The notes below the pieces were generated by a model. It searched no databases and was not told where the DNA came from. It was given only the letters and a program-made list of their open reading frames with translations. Below are positions 50,195-63,468 of a stretch of 64,000 nt of DNA, in pieces. The stretch covers positions 129,481 to 193,480 of the forward strand of contig CAJJDN010000060.1 in assembly GCA_905182985.1 (NCBI GenBank), written 5' to 3'. This stretch comes from Paramecium sonneborni (lineage: Eukaryota; Ciliophora; Oligohymenophorea; Peniculida; Parameciidae). Positions within the stretch are counted from its first letter, which is position 1, and every line of letters begins with the position of its first letter. Position numbers and translations under genes: made by a program.

Positions 50195-53100
50195 ATGAAG
50201 AAGGATAAATTAAAAGAGTTTTTTCGTACTGATAGAAGTATTTCAGAAACAAAACAAAATTATTTTTATTATTAATCCAAAAAATAGCAACCTGAATTTA
50301 TTTATGAACCTTAAACCGAAAGATTGGCTAGAGATAATTAGTAATTAATCTTGTTGATATTTAGCAAAGAAAAAATCTTAGATTTTAAAAAGTCTGATTA
50401 ACCATAATAAAGACATTTATTTTTATAAAAATGGAAAACTAATCCAACAAATGTTAATCGGCAAGTTAATATTTAAATTTAAGATTAAAGTAGTAATAAC
50501 TCTCTCTCCTCAAATAAAACTTAATTATTTGATGAGTCTGAATCTGATATTGATATTTCATCAAACCAATCCTCAGATGATGAAGATTCTGATTAAAGTT
50601 CAGAAATGAGATTCAAAGACCTTAATAGAGATATAGACAAAATCAAAAGAAAAATATGTATAGAATTAATAATTCATCCTTAGCAAATGATCTAAATAGA
50701 TCTTTCTTTGGTTATATTAAAAATCAAGATAAATTAAAAGATTTAATCTAAACATTTAGAAAGAGAGATTCTATGAATCCATTATACTTTTATTGCATCA
50801 ATTAAAATCTCTTTCCAAAACGAATTGATCTATCGAATTGTTTAATTGAATAAAAGGAAATGAACTTTAAAGACTTAAAAGTCAATTCAAAGTATTTCCC
50901 TTTATTATCTTAATTGTTAAAATCAAAAAAGTGTAAGAAAGTTAAATCAATAATCTTAACAAATAATCATCTAAGAGAACATTCATTATCAATATTTATT
51001 GATTCTTTTCCAGGTTCACTAAAAGATTTGAATATTTCTTAAAATGAATTAGGAAGATAAGGAGCACTTTTGATTGCAAAATTATTTAATAAACATAAAA
51101 AGTAATCTTTATTTTCTATTCAGTTTGAAATCTTTAAATATTGCAAGCAATTTATTAGGAGATCAAGGAGCAATTACGATTCTAAATGCTGTTTAAGAAG
51201 CTAGAACAATTAAAAAATTGAATTTATCTCAGAATCAAATTACAGATAAGGTAACTTAAGAATTATAAAATTTCTTGTTATCAAATCTTTCAATTGAAGT
51301 TTTAATTTTAAATTGGAATCAATTAGGACCTTAATCAGGAATTGGTATAGCAAAAGCTTTGAATTAAAATAAGAATTTAAAGGTTCTAGATTTAAGCTAT
51401 AATCATTTAGGATTTAATGAAAAGAGTATTTGCATAGTTTAATGGTGTCTTTTAATTGAAAATCCAAATCTTGCATTATGTCATTTAGATATTTCATATA
51501 ATCAAATAAGTGAGAAATAAATGGTTTAATTATAAAAGGCATTAAATAAAAATACTACATTATATGGTATACATATTGAAGGAAATAAATGTCCAGCTTT
51601 TATTGATGCATTTGGATTTTTACAATTCTCTAAATAAGAAAATTTAGTAAAATAAGTTCAATAAAAAAAAATATAGATTGATGGAGTTAATTATATTCCT
51701 ATATGCAATGGTCAAGAATTATTAATAGATTGTTGTTGGATTTGTTAAGGATGGAAAGAACATTAATTCACTTACACACCTGATTATTAAAATAATGAAT
51801 AAGTACCAATATTTTTGCATTTGGATTTTCTTGAGTATTATTATTGTTAACTATAGTTATAAGCCAATCCCTATGACTTCAAGTTTTGAAATGAAATAAT
51901 AATTAATGGAATAGAATAAGAGTAATAAATAATTAGAACTTACTACAGGAGAGATTATTCATTAATTAAAATCTATTACAGATACTGAAAAAAAAATTAC
52001 TATGGCTGCAATTGAAGAAGCATATAATGTTGAAAATCATACAAAAAATGAAACTCAAAATTAAATTATTGAAGAATTCAATAAATTATATTATACTACA
52101 TATCAGATGTGTCCACCAAAAAGTAAAATCTTATATTTTTTTTCTGATCCTCTTAGAGAAAGATACTTTTATGATCCCAATTTAGAATATATTTAGAGTC
52201 CTATTGATGATCTCATACTATAAGGAAAAGATCCAAAACATTAAATGCACATTTTTGCAGATAATACTTAAATTCCTTTTAAAAAAATACATTATGTAAA
52301 TGTGTTAAATACAAAATAAGAATATGTTATTGATGATAAAAATAATTATAAACCTTTGATTAAAGTTAAACCTAGAACTTTATAAAGAAAATATATTTTA
52401 ACAAAATATTTAGGAAAATTCAAAAATAAAAAAGGAAATGTTGTAATTTGGTCAAAAGATGATTCAATAATATTTAGAGGAATGATTGGAGATTCTATTG
52501 AAATTTTAGATTAATCATTTGAATTTGATTGGAATTGTTCAAAAATATAAAGATTCGTTAAAAGTGATTATGAGAAAATGAAATTGAAAGAATATTTTAG
52601 ATAAAAATATCAATTAATTAAAGATATTTATAAATACTTTTCAAGTTTTGGATATTAACCTCCATTATTTGATGTTTTTTGTATCTAATTTAGTTAATTC
52701 AATAAAATTCTATAACCTATGGTAGATGGTGAGAATTTAAAATAATCAGATGTTGAAAGTGATTTAGTATCAATAAAAAATAATGTTGATAGTAAATTTC
52801 TTTATAATCCTGATAAAGCTATAATTAGATATTAATTTATGGAAGTACTATTTAGATTGGCAAATGATAAATATATTAGATCAGGATAATGTAAAAATTA
52901 TGCAGATGCAGTTTATAGATTATTAAAAGAACTTGAATAACATTATGAAATTCTTGATAATAGTTAATAATGGAGAAAATAAAGATTTTGGACAAAAGAA
53001 GTAGATTTAATATTACAATTTAAATCTCCATTTTTAAAAAAACTCTATGATTTAGCTTCTGATTTAACAAGTAAGAAATGGTATTTTAAATTGAAATGGA

Positions 53101-53846
53101 TATCTATAAAAGAATTTAGAGAATTTTGTAAATTATATACAAATGATATATTATCTGAAAAATAAGTCACTGTAATTTTTAATTATTCAATGTAAACATA
53201 AATTGATGAAGTAACTTAAGATCGTTTTTTAAGAATGACATTTAATGAATTCTTAGAAGCCTTAGGAAGAATAGCCGAAAAAATAAGTCCTGCTCCTATT
53301 GGAGAAGATGCTTCTATTTGGCCTGTTCTTTCTAGACAAACTTTACCATTACATATTAAATTAGAATCTTTACTTACTTTTATTTTTCTTAAATTAAGAA
53401 GGTATTCTATTTAATCATTTAATTTAGATAAACTGAATTTATTTAATATACAGATCTATTTTGTAGAGATATTATTGATGCTTAAGAAACAAGAATCATA
53501 TTTATGCCAAAAGTTTATGAAAAGCTATCCAAAGTAGAGAATACTGATGAATTTTTAATTACAACTACTTAATTAACTGTTTACAATACAATATCCTTTT
53601 TCAGTAATTAAATTTATATTGTAAGATTCTCATCATTAACCTTATTTGCATCCTAATTATAGGAATTTCTTATAATAAACCGGTAAAAAAAGAACTATAA
53701 TTAATCCAAATACCATTAATACTATCAATAATAATACATTTAGTAGATAAGTTTCAGGAAGAACAACTATTTTTGAATAATAACAATAAGCATAATACAA
53801 AAATAACAATATAATAGCAGTCTTAGAAGAATATGATGATTAATGA
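50195..53846 (+). CDS. LRR protein with unknown C-terminal region, copy 1
   Basis: Five introns (26, 22, 22, 26 and 22 nt) leave 1178 codons (1177 aa). A disordered N-terminus (MKKDKLKEFFRTDRSISE, acidic Ser/Asp patch) precedes RNI-type leucine-rich repeats: FPGSLKDLNISQNELGRQG, LKSLNIASNLLGDQGA, IKKLNLSQNQITD, IEVLILNWNQLGPQSG, LKVLDLSYNHLG, LCHLDISYNQISEKQ and YGIHIEGNKCP. Then comes DGVNYIPICNG and a Cys motif, DCCWICQGWKEHQF. The remaining ~700 residues share no domain I recognise (SYEMKQ-like start, MCPPKSKILYFFSDP, WYFKLKWISIKEFREFC, MTFNEFLEALGRIAEKISP). The downstream gene is a full-length paralogue. A scaffold role is plausible but unproven. Confidence 0.83.
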
Positions 53847-54053
53847 AATATTTGAATATATGTATTTTCTCCTTTATATTTTATTTCTATCACTCAGTCA
53901 AATTTAAAAACTGTCATATCAATTAATTTTCTAAATTGATTCTTAACTTAAAATTCAGTAAAAATTTACTCAATATCAATAATTATAAGTTTAATTTCAT
54001 TCAATAAATATTTAAATTCAGAACAACTAAATTATTTATAATATTAATTATAA

Positions 54054-57000
54054 ATGAAAAATAGTAATGACAGATCTAAAGGTTACCTACCTCAACTAAA
54101 AGATTATTCAAAAGAAAAAGCTAATAAATTAAAATCCTTCTTCAAATCAAATCGTAGTATTTCAGAAAACAAAATTACAGAAAATAAATTCAAAGCTTAG
54201 AAATTATTGATCGATAATTAATTTTCAAATGATCACACTCTTATGGCATATTATATTAAGAGTAATGAAAAATTAACTGAAATGAGATAAATTCTAACCA
54301 ATACATCTGTTTAATCTGATTAAGGAGCGAATAAAAAAAAAAATTTCCCTTTAGGCTCATTAATACAGAGATTTTCTCCAATTGAATAAACCAAAAAAGA
54401 AACTTAAGAAGCAAATGAAGATGTATCAAATGAATTAATGGAAACTGAATAATAATTAATACAATAATAAAATAGTATTGAATATGAAGATAATGAAGAT
54501 GTAATAAGTAATATAAGTAGTGAAGATGAACCTAAAAGATTTAACGGAATTGAAATGTAACATGAAATTAAGAAAATCTAATAAAAACTAAGTAAATTTA
54601 ATTGATATCTTTTTAGATCATGAAATAGATTAATCTTATTTTTATTTTATTAAACGATAAGATAAATTAAAAGATCTAGCAATTAATTTCAATAAAAAAA
54701 ATGTAGATCCAATTCATTTTTACTGTTTAAATGATAATATATTTCCAAAGAGAATAGATTTATCTAATTGTTTGGTAAATGAAAAGGAAATGCATTTTTC
54801 AGATCTTGGCCTGACTGAAAAGTATTTTCCTTTGATTAAAAATTTATTACAGTCAGTAAAAAGTAAAAGTGTGAAGCAATTATTTTTATGTAATAATCAA
54901 TTAGATGATAAATCTTTACTTTATTTGATAGAGGGATTCCCTCTTTCATTAAAAGAGATTAATTTAGGAAATAATGTTCTTGGTAGAAGAGGGGCTTTAA
55001 TATTATCAAATCAAATTTAGAAATTTACAAATTTGAAATCTCTAAATCTTTAAAATAATTTATTAGCAGACAAAGGTGTCACTGTTTTGTTGAATTGTTT
55101 TTAGAAAAACATAACTCTGCTTAAATTAAATTTATCAGAAAATTAAATAACTGATTCTTGTTCTACAGCATTTTATTAATTCTTAATGCAAAATAATTAT
55201 CTAGAGATATTAGTATTAAATTGGAATCAATTGGGACCATCAACAGGAACTATGATATCCAAAGGTTTACTATAAAATAGATCAATTAAAGTTCTTGATT
55301 TAAGTTATAATCATTTAGGATAGAATGAAAGAAGCAATTTTATATAATCTTTATGTGAAGCTATATCTAATCCATAGATTACTTTAGCTCATTTAGATAT
55401 TTCTTATAATTAGTTAAGTGAAAAATAACTATAATAATTCAGTATAGCATTATAAAAGAATAATTCTTTATATGGTTTACATGTTGAAGGAAATAAATGT
55501 TCTGCAAGAGTAAATCCATATGGTTTTATATAATTTATTAATGATAGTGAAGAATTTAAAGTAGTTTAGCAAAAGAAAACAGCAATAGATGGTGTAAATT
55601 ATATTCCACTGCAAGGAGATAATCTATTCGGAAATGATTGTTGTTGGATTTGTTAAGGATGGATGGAATATAGATTCTAATATAACCCAGAAAATGATAA
55701 TAATTAAGATCCAATATTTATTCATTTGGATTTTTTAGAGTAATTAGTATAATAACTATTAGTTATTAGCCAATTCCTATGACAAGTAGTTATGAATTGA
55801 GATAATAATTGATTGAAGCTTAAAAAAGAAAGAGTAATTATTTTGATTTGACAACTGGAGAGATAATTCATTAATTAAAATAATTAGTAAATACTGATAA
55901 GAGAATAACTTTAGCAGCAATTACTGAAGCTTATGCAGAAGAAACGAATAAAAAGAGTGAAGAGATAACAAAATAAATGATTTAAGAATTAAGTAAGTTT
56001 TATTATACAACTTATTAAATGTGTCCTCCAAAAAGAAAGATTTTATTTTTTTTTTCAAATCCAATAAAAGAAGAATATTTTATAGATCCAAGAGTCATGA
56101 ATATGCCTGCTCCTTTAGATAATGCTATTTTATAAGGTAAAGATCCTAAACATGGAGTTCATATCTTTTCGGATGGTACAAAATTAGCTTTTACTAAAAT
56201 TTAATAAGTAAATTATATTTTTTCAAGATAAGAATATATAATAGATGATAAAGATAATTATAAACCATTAATTAAAGTATTCCCTAGGTCATCTTAAAAA
56301 AAATATGTTTTAAGAAGGTTTGCAAACTTTTTAGTGAGAAAATAAGCTCATCTAATTAAATGGCATAAAGAAGATTCTATTTTTAGGCCATTTAATGGAG
56401 ATACTGAGGAATTATTAAATGAATGTTTCGAATTTGATTGGAATAGTAGTAAAATTAGTCGATTTGTAAAAAGTGATTACGAAAAATTAAAATTAAAAGA
56501 ATACTTTAGATATCAATATTAATTAATCAAAGATGTTTATAAATTTTATTCAAGTGTTGGATATTAACCACCTACTTTTGATGTTTTTTGTATTCAATTT
56601 CCTTAATATATGAAATTATTGAACAAACTTGAAATCATAGATGGAGATCTATTAAAATCTTAGGATGTTGAAATTGATGTTGTATCTTTAAAAAATAATG
56701 TTGATCCTAAATTTATTTATAATCCAGAAAAAGCTATAATAAGATATTAATTTATGGAAATGTTTTTTCGTATTGCTAATGATAAATATGTTAGAACAGA
56801 CATTCATAAAAGTTATGCTGATGCACTTTTTAGATTATTAAAAGAATTCAAAGAATAATATGAATAATTTGATCTTATTTAAGAATGGAGAACTTGTAGA
56901 TTATGGACTAAAGAATGTGATCATTTATTATAAATTAAAATGCCCTTTATTAAAAAACTCTATGATTATGTTACAGATATTACAAATAGAAAATGGTATT

Positions 57001-57736
57001 TTAAATTAAAATGGATATCTATAAGAGAGTTTAAAGAATTTTGTAAATAATTTAATTTGCATGAATATTTGTCAGAAAAACTTTAAGTTATTATTTACAA
57101 TTTTTCTATGATGACATAAATTGATGAACTTACTTTAGATAGAAATATAAGAATGACTTTTATTGAATTTGTTGAGGCTCTTGGAAGAATTGCTGAAAGA
57201 ATCAGTCCTGCTCCTATTCATGAACATTCAGATTCTTATAATCTATTATAAAGATAATAACTACCTTTACATGTAAAATTAGAATCTCTACTTACTTATT
57301 TATATTATTAAATGAAATCTAGAGATTATGAATATGAACAATTTTGTGATCTATTTGTTTATTATAGACCTGAATAAACACCCAAAACTTGTTTTCCAAA
57401 AATTGACAAAACTAAAAAATTAGACAAAGATCATGATTTTCATAATGGTTTAACTTCACTTACAATTTATAATACCGTCTCGTATCTAAGTAATTTTTAT
57501 TATTAATTTAAGATTAAAATAAATAACCTTATTTAAATCCTAAATATAAATAATTTTTAAAATAAAACATCATTTAAACATCTCCTATTCGTCCATTTTA
57601 GCATATATTCTAAAGTGATAAAATCAAAAGAGCTAGATTGTAACCAGAAACTTACAACTTAGAAACAAGAATAAATTAATCATAATTTAAGGCTTAAAGT
57701 CCTAATATTCATACAACTCTCTCCTAAAATTAATGA
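54054..57736 (+). CDS. LRR protein with unknown C-terminal region, copy 2
   Basis: Three introns (25, 23 and 23 nt) leave 1204 codons (1203 aa). Same architecture as the upstream gene. N-terminus: KANKLKSFFKSNRSISENK and an acidic patch. LRRs: FPLSLKEINLGNNVLGRRG, LKSLNLQNNLLADKG, LLKLNLSENQITDS, LEILVLNWNQLGPSTG, IKVLDLSYNHLG and LAHLDISYNQLSEKQ. Cys motif: NDCCWICQGWMEYRF. C-terminal blocks: TTYQMCPPKRKILFFFSNP, RKWYFKLKWISIREFKEFC and MTFIEFVEALGRIAERISP. Two introns occupy the same places as in copy 1 (after LDFLE and after the TVYNT/TIYNT segment), so the pair arose by duplication. The N-terminal and extreme C-terminal parts have diverged most. Confidence 0.83.
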
Positions 57737-57785
57737 ATACATTATTATAATTGTTTATAAATATATTATTAATATTTTATAATTT

Positions 57786-58905
57786 TCATTTTAAACTTTC
57801 TAATTATTAAATCAAATTAATTCTGTTTTCTAATTTACTATTAATTTATTTATATGTTAAATTATTATATCTAAATTCAATATAACGTTTCTCTTCATTT
57901 ATAGATAACATATTATGGATTTTATTTATTTACAACAAATATTCAATAAGAACATCTTAATTCTATATCTTTAAATGAAATAGCAGTAAATCAAAAGAAA
58001 CTTTTGAATGAAGTTCTGATTCAGTTTATAAAAATTGATATAGTAGAGCTTATTATGACCATTCCTTTAAGCAAATCTAAATATATTAAATACTAATAAA
58101 TACCTAGAGATTTGAATCTGATAAATTAAATTCTCTTTCTTTTCTATCTAACTAATCTTTCTCTGAAATAAGATCACTCAATTTATTTACTACAAATTGA
58201 TTTATAATATTAGAAGAGTTTCTTAATTCCAAACCTAATCTGAAACGTAACAAAGATTCCATTTTCTCTGCTTCAAATGAGAATTCATTTTAAGGACTTA
58301 TTTTATAGGCCAATTTATAACATCTTAGAGCTTCATCAAAATCCTAAAAATAACATAAATTCTTTTATACTTATTATGCTTAGGCAATGACACCAGCAAA
58401 ATAAAAATACTATATAAATAAATTATTTTTATTATCAAGATAATTCCCATGCAAAAATATTTTAGATTTGATGAATTAATAAGCTATTTTATAATTGTAA
58501 CTAATTATGCAGGATTTTAAGAATGCAATATGTAATTCATTAATTTATGGCAATTATTATAATTTCTAAACAACATAAAAGTTGGAATTACATTCTATAG
58601 AATACCAAGGATTTTTGTCATTAAATGAGGAATTTAAGATTTTTGTTCTTCAACTAATTTATAAAGACAAGCGGCATGAATATTCATGTTCTAAATATCT
58701 TTTGATTTGATTTCTAATACTGAAAAGTGAAATGACAACTATCAATTTTAAATAGCATAAGTACATAATAAATATGTTTATTGAGATATTTATTTTAGTA
58801 ATTGTAAAGGTAGCGAAGTTTTGAAAGATCATCAATACAGCAATCGAAGGATTAGTATATTTATTACTCATTTGGTATACTGTAATCCTCATCATTTTGA
58901 TACAT
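57786..58905 (-). CDS. Helical protein with TPR-like motif
   Basis: Starts MYQNDEDYSIPNEQQIYQSF, then CCIDDLSKLRYLYNYQNKY; a 26-nt intron follows, and further introns are present though not all are fixed. About 340 aa. The middle reads FLHGNYLDNKNNLF, FYFAGVIAQAQQV and then DFDEALRCYKLAYKISPQNE, which fits a tetratricopeptide unit, followed by KMESLLRFRLGLELRNSSN. The C-terminus is helical (QILERINLIQQ-like end). TPRs mediate protein contacts; the partner is unknown. The stop is 49 bp from that of the second LRR gene (convergent). Confidence 0.62.
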
Positions 58906-58920
58906 TTTTTAATAATAATA

Positions 58921-59124
58921 ATGAAGAAATTATTTAAAATAAAAAGATTAGTATATTGTATTGAGAATAAGATGAGAATAATAGGATAAGTAATTATATA
59001 AAATCTAAATATTTTAATAATGAATGTGGACTATAAATATTTGAATCTCATGAAAGAATATTTGAATGTCATGAAAGAATATTTGAATGTCATGAAAGAA
59101 TATTTGAATTTGATGAAAAAATGA
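58921..59124 (+). CDS. Possible 67-aa ORF with heptad repeats
   Basis: ATG at 58921 opens MKKLFKIKRLVYCIENKM and runs into repeated Met-Lys-Glu-Tyr-Leu-Asn-x units before TGA. A second frame across the same repeat is also open. It may be chance within a tandem repeat upstream of the tRNA synthetase gene. Confidence 0.25.
59037..59120. repeat. 21-bp tandem repeat, four units
   Basis: Four consecutive units of ATATTTGAATNTCATGAAAG plus A. The first three differ by at most one base; the fourth is diverged. Unit length is a multiple of three, so it stays in frame as a heptapeptide repeat if translated. Confidence 0.9.
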
Positions 59125-59197
59125 TTTAAATTAGAAATATCATAAGATGTAATACTAATTCTTAGAATCAGATGAATTATTCACAAGAGTGAAAACA

Positions 59198-60984
59198 ATG
59201 ACAAATGCAGCCAAACAAGCAGCAGCAACAGCTTAAAAATAAGCCAAAAAAGAAGATAAATTGTTTGGAGATGTTGAGAAGCCAATCAATGTTCCACCAT
59301 TGCCTGCTGGTTTCAAAGTTCTACATATATAATTATTTTAAATAGGTAGAAGTACCATAATTTGATGTAAGTAAGAGATTAAATAAACTTCCACGCTCTT
59401 GGGATTTGCCATAAGAATTATACAAAAAACATTTACCAAAATATAATGTGGGAACAATATATAGAATCTAAGAATTGCTTAATGCTGGTGAGGGGTAATA
59501 TTATTTATTAAAACTTTCAAGATATATAGGTTAGACAGTGACAGTAGCAGGTTGGGCAAGAACTGTGAGAGATTAGAAGAATCTTTGTTTTATTGAATTG
59601 AATGATGGAACAAGTTTTGGAGGTCTTTAAATAGTAGTTGAAGATAAGATTGACAATTTTGGATTGATTGCGAAAGCAAATACTGGTTTTTCATTAAAAG
59701 TGACAGGAAATATTGTAAAGAGTCCTGCAAAAGGTTAATTAATAGAAATGCTTGTATCTGATCCAACAAAACATGAAGTAGTGATATTAGGATAAGCTGA
59801 TCCAGAGGAATACCCAATGGCAAAAGGATTTTAGAAACCAGAGACTTTAAGATAGAAAGCTCATTTAAGACCAAGAGGCAATTTCTTTAGTGCAGTTACA
59901 AGGATAAGAAATAATTTAGCATATTCTACTCATGTATTTTTTTAGAACAATGGATGTTTATATATTCATACTCCAATAATAACAGGAAGTGATTGTGAAG
60001 GTGCTGGAGAAATGTTTAGAATATCAACAATTTTTGATAATGATATTAAGAAAATTCCCTAAGTGAATGGAAAAGTAGATACAGCATAAGATTTCTTTAA
60101 AAAAGAGGTTAATCTAACAGTATCTGGTTAATTATAAGTGGAAGTAATATTTATTTATTTTATAATAGAATTTCTGTATAAGTATGTCAAATGTATATAC
60201 ATTTGGTCCAACATTTAGAGCAGAGAAAGCTCATACTCATAGACATTTAGCAGAATTTTGGATGATTGAACCAGAATTTGCATTTGCTGATTTGTTTGAT
60301 AATATGGAGGCAGCAGAAGGTTATGTTAAATTCTGTATAAATTACATTTTGTAAAATAATATGGATGATCTTTAATTTTTGGATCAAAGAGTTAAACCTG
60401 GATTGATAAATTATTTAAAAGACATTGTGAGTAAAGATTTCATAAGATGTTCATATACTTAAGGAATTGATATTTTATTAAATGCATAAAAAGCTGGTGC
60501 AAAATTTGAAAATAGTGATATTAAATGGGGAATGGATTTAAATAGTGAACATGAGAGATTTATAGCTGAGAAAGTATTTTAGAGGCCAGTATTCTTATAT
60601 GATTATCCTAAAGAAATTAAAGCTTTTTATATGAAGGTTACTGATGGTATAATAAATAAATGTATAATATTTAGATGGAAAATGTGTTAGAGCTATGGAT
60701 ATGTTGATTCCATAAGTAGGTGAATTAATAGGTGGATCATAAAGAGAAGAAAGATATGATGTATTAGCATAAAGAATTAAAGAATGTGGATTAAATTTAG
60801 AAGATTATGGGCCTTATATGGATTTAAGAAAGTAATTAAACTTATTATATAATTTAGATATGGTACAGTACCTCATTGTGGATTTGGATTAGGATTTGAA
60901 AGATTAGTAATGATGGTTACAGGAGTTGAAAACATAAGAGATGTTATTCCATTCCCAAGATATCATGGAAGTGCTGAATTCTGA
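59198..60984 (+). CDS. Asparaginyl-tRNA synthetase
   Basis: Charges tRNA-Asn with Asn in the cytosol; class IIb synthetase. About 550 aa with several small introns (28 and 27 nt first). A short Ala/Lys N-terminal extension ([19 protein letters not shown]) is followed by [19 protein letters not shown], then the OB-fold anticodon domain ([34 protein letters not shown]). The catalytic core has [37 protein letters not shown], motif 2 ([21 protein letters not shown] begins there) and motif 3 ([20 protein letters not shown]). The [11 protein letters not shown] form and THRHLAEF favour AsnRS over AspRS. It ends [12 protein letters not shown] just before TGA, the usual AsnRS end. Start chosen as the only Met after the repeat region. 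Confidence 0.93.
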
Positions 60985-61074
60985 GAGCAATTGATTATTA
61001 TGAAGTAAATTAAATAAAAAAAATAAGTAAATTATTATTATTCACTAAAAGAATTCTATCCACATTTATCATTT

Positions 61075-61557
61075 ATGATTACAATCAATTTAGAAAAAGA
61101 ACTTCTCCTATTCTACTTACATATACTCTAATTTTATTATTCCTAAATAACTATCTTTGTTTATCTATCTTTCTTCTTTACTAATATTTTAACTTTACTC
61201 AAATACATTTTTTTTAACTAAGCATTCCTTATTATTATACTCATTGATATTGAAATTTCTTTTCATTCTAATTCTACTGTTAAATTTAATTAAATTTCTA
61301 AATAATCTGTCAGAAATTCATATTCATTTTTAGATATTTATAATATTGAAAGTCTTTCAAAAATAATTCATTTATAGCTATTGATTTATAGTATTTTCTA
61401 AGGCTTAAAATTACAATTTACTATAAATATATATTTCTAAATTGCAAAATCTTCCTTAAGTAAAGTTCTTATTTACAAATTAGAAGTATAATTTCTAAAA
61501 TGGTAGTCAAATACTTAATAATAGTAGTTTGTATTCTAAAGTTACAGATATAATTGA
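61075..61557 (+). CDS. Possible hydrophobic protein
   Basis: Frame of 161 codons starting MITINLEKELLLFYLHILQ with a hydrophobic N-terminal half (ITIFVYLSFFFTNILTLL, AFLIIILIDIEISF) and a more polar second half (LQFTINIYFQIAKSSLSK, LEVQFLKWQSNTQQQQF). A 25-nt candidate intron at the TGA could extend it further right. No family recognised. Codon-like patterns on the minus strand here are weaker. Confidence 0.45.
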
Positions 61558-61918
61558 CATGAAAGTAACTGAAATTCATAGTTATTATACCAATATTTAA
61601 TTTCTTCAAAATGTTTTCTTCTTCTTAGAAACTATATATATTTGTATTAGACTATAACTTTAATATACTAATAACAATAAATTTAAATTATAATTTAAAG
61701 TATTAATTGCACTACAAAATAATTTCGTGTATACTATTCTTGTATACTATTTATATTTATTTCTGTCATTATATATTATATTATATTACCCAAATACAAA
61801 CTATGAGTTGTAATTTGATATATGCAACTTTTCAAAGCAAATTATCCTTGTATAATTATTATTAAATACTATTTTTGCTGGCTTTCCTTATATTTTGTTT
61901 AACTCATTTAATAATCAA
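61558..61918. other. AT-rich stretch, possible extension of upstream ORF
   Basis: Open on the plus strand if the 25-nt intron near 61541 is used, giving a hydrophobic reading (VYTILVYYLYLFLSLYIIL) without a TGA. Otherwise no gene seen. Confidence 0.3.
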
Positions 61919-62712
61919 ATGAAAACATTACAAGACATGTAAAAACTCAATTAACAACATAAAACTACATTCACTCATACTAACCAAATCACTAACAACT
62001 CTAACTCTCTTTGGTTTCCTCGCGATGTTTAATCTCCATTTTCAAATGCTATCAGTTAATTGTCTCCTTAACTTTCTGATAATAACATTATTCACAAAAC
62101 AAGGGGTCCTCTTAGATCTTGGAGTTAATCAATCGAAAAATAAATTATTTCTAGAGATCTTGCTCCTAAAATTAATAAACTAAATCAATAACAATCTGCA
62201 AGATAAGAAAAACATTTTCTTGGATCCATCAATGGAATATCTAAAATTAATTCACCAAAATCCCAAGCCAATCAAACTATTTCAATTCATAGTTCAAGTA
62301 GAATTGACCCTAAAGCCAAAAGAAAACTTAGTCAAATGAGCAAAGGAAACTTTTTGCATTTTTTATTAATTTAAAAAGTTGGACATGTACTATCAAATAT
62401 TATTAATAGAAAGACGAAAAGCTATTTTATGACTATCTCAAAAAAACTTACAATTTTGAAATTCCTTAACCTATAGAAGAATAATCAATTAAAATAAAAA
62501 AAAAAGATATAAAATATCTCTTCACAATTGATGATGATGATGAAACTATTAAGAAAACTAGTCAATAGATTTTTAAAATGCATAAATCACGGTATTAAAA
62601 AGAAGTCCCACTTGATAAATATGTTTAGGATACTTATGAATCGTAATTAAGAAGATTTCCAAAAGTCAGGTAAAAGCTTGAAAAATCAAAGCCCTTTAAC
62701 CTTGCCTTATGA
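61919..62712 (+). CDS. Unknown basic protein
   Basis: One 23-nt intron leaves 257 codons (256 aa). Start MKTLQDMQKLNQQHKTTF. The N-terminal half is Ser/Asn-rich and probably disordered (NNSNSLWFPRDVQSPFSN, KSQANQTISIHSSSRIDPK). The C-terminal half is charged: KDEKLFYDYLKKTYNFEI, KKDIKYLFTIDDDDETIK, KSRYQKEVPLDKYVQDTY and QLRRFPKVRQKLEKS. No domain recognised. The intron choice is supported by the switch into a strongly coding frame. Confidence 0.62.
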
Positions 62713-62930
62713 TGATTTTAGACGTGATTATAAGATATTGGGTTATTTCATGTTTATTTTGAGAAATTTTTTTTACTGGAATAATTTTTCTTTTTTAATT
62801 TTATTCTTCCAACTGATTTCTCTTTATGAATTTAATAAAATAATTGAATTTTATTTTATAATCATTTTAAATACTTTTCCAAATTTCTCATCATCATTTT
62901 GATTATCTAAAATATATCCTTTTCACAGTT
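62686..62930 (-). CDS. Possible minus-strand exon, start not found
   Basis: Open frame KGYILDNQNDDEKFGKVFK, then IIKQNSIILLNSQREISWK, ending VKGL and TGA. It overlaps the last 27 bp of the plus-strand gene. A TGA upstream blocks extension and I found no intron to fix it, so this may be a fragment or chance. Confidence 0.28.
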
Positions 62931-62944
62931 TCATCTAATTTTTA

Positions 62945-63199
62945 ATGGCCAAATATCATTTAAATAAAATTTAATTTCCTTATTTCTAATGTGTTCAATT
63001 GGAAATTTTTTATTTTCAATCAATATTCTATTTTCTATCTGAATTAATTAATATTGTAAGAACAGAAATATTGAAAAATCAATTATCAAACTATTTTTTA
63101 TATTTCTTGTCTATTGAGAAATCAACTTTAAAATATCTAAAGATAGTTTGTAAACTATTTAAATAAAAGCAAATTTATGAATTTCTTAAATAATATTGA
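62945..63199 (+). CDS. Possible 84-aa protein
   Basis: Intronless frame starting MAKYHLNKIQFPYFQCVQLE and ending KQKQIYEFLKQY. Helix-forming composition (SELINIVRTEILKNQLSNY). No domain. Short but coding-like in amino acid makeup; it may be part of a larger spliced gene. Confidence 0.4.
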
Positions 63200-63468
63200 C
63201 ATAAAATTGAAGAAATATATTAAAAGATAATTTAATGAAAATTTTCTCTAAAAATTCATTACTAGCTGTGACTGAACTTTATATTGAAAATATATTTATA
63301 ACTTTTTATTTGTCAATTATATTTCAATGAAAATGGCAGTCAAAATGAAAAGCAATAAGTCCTTAATTTTCTCTATTATATAAGGGGTGAATAAATATTT
63401 ATATTTTACTTTAAACTATTTGATTCATTTAATATTACATTTCTTATAATACATTTATTTAAATTAAA

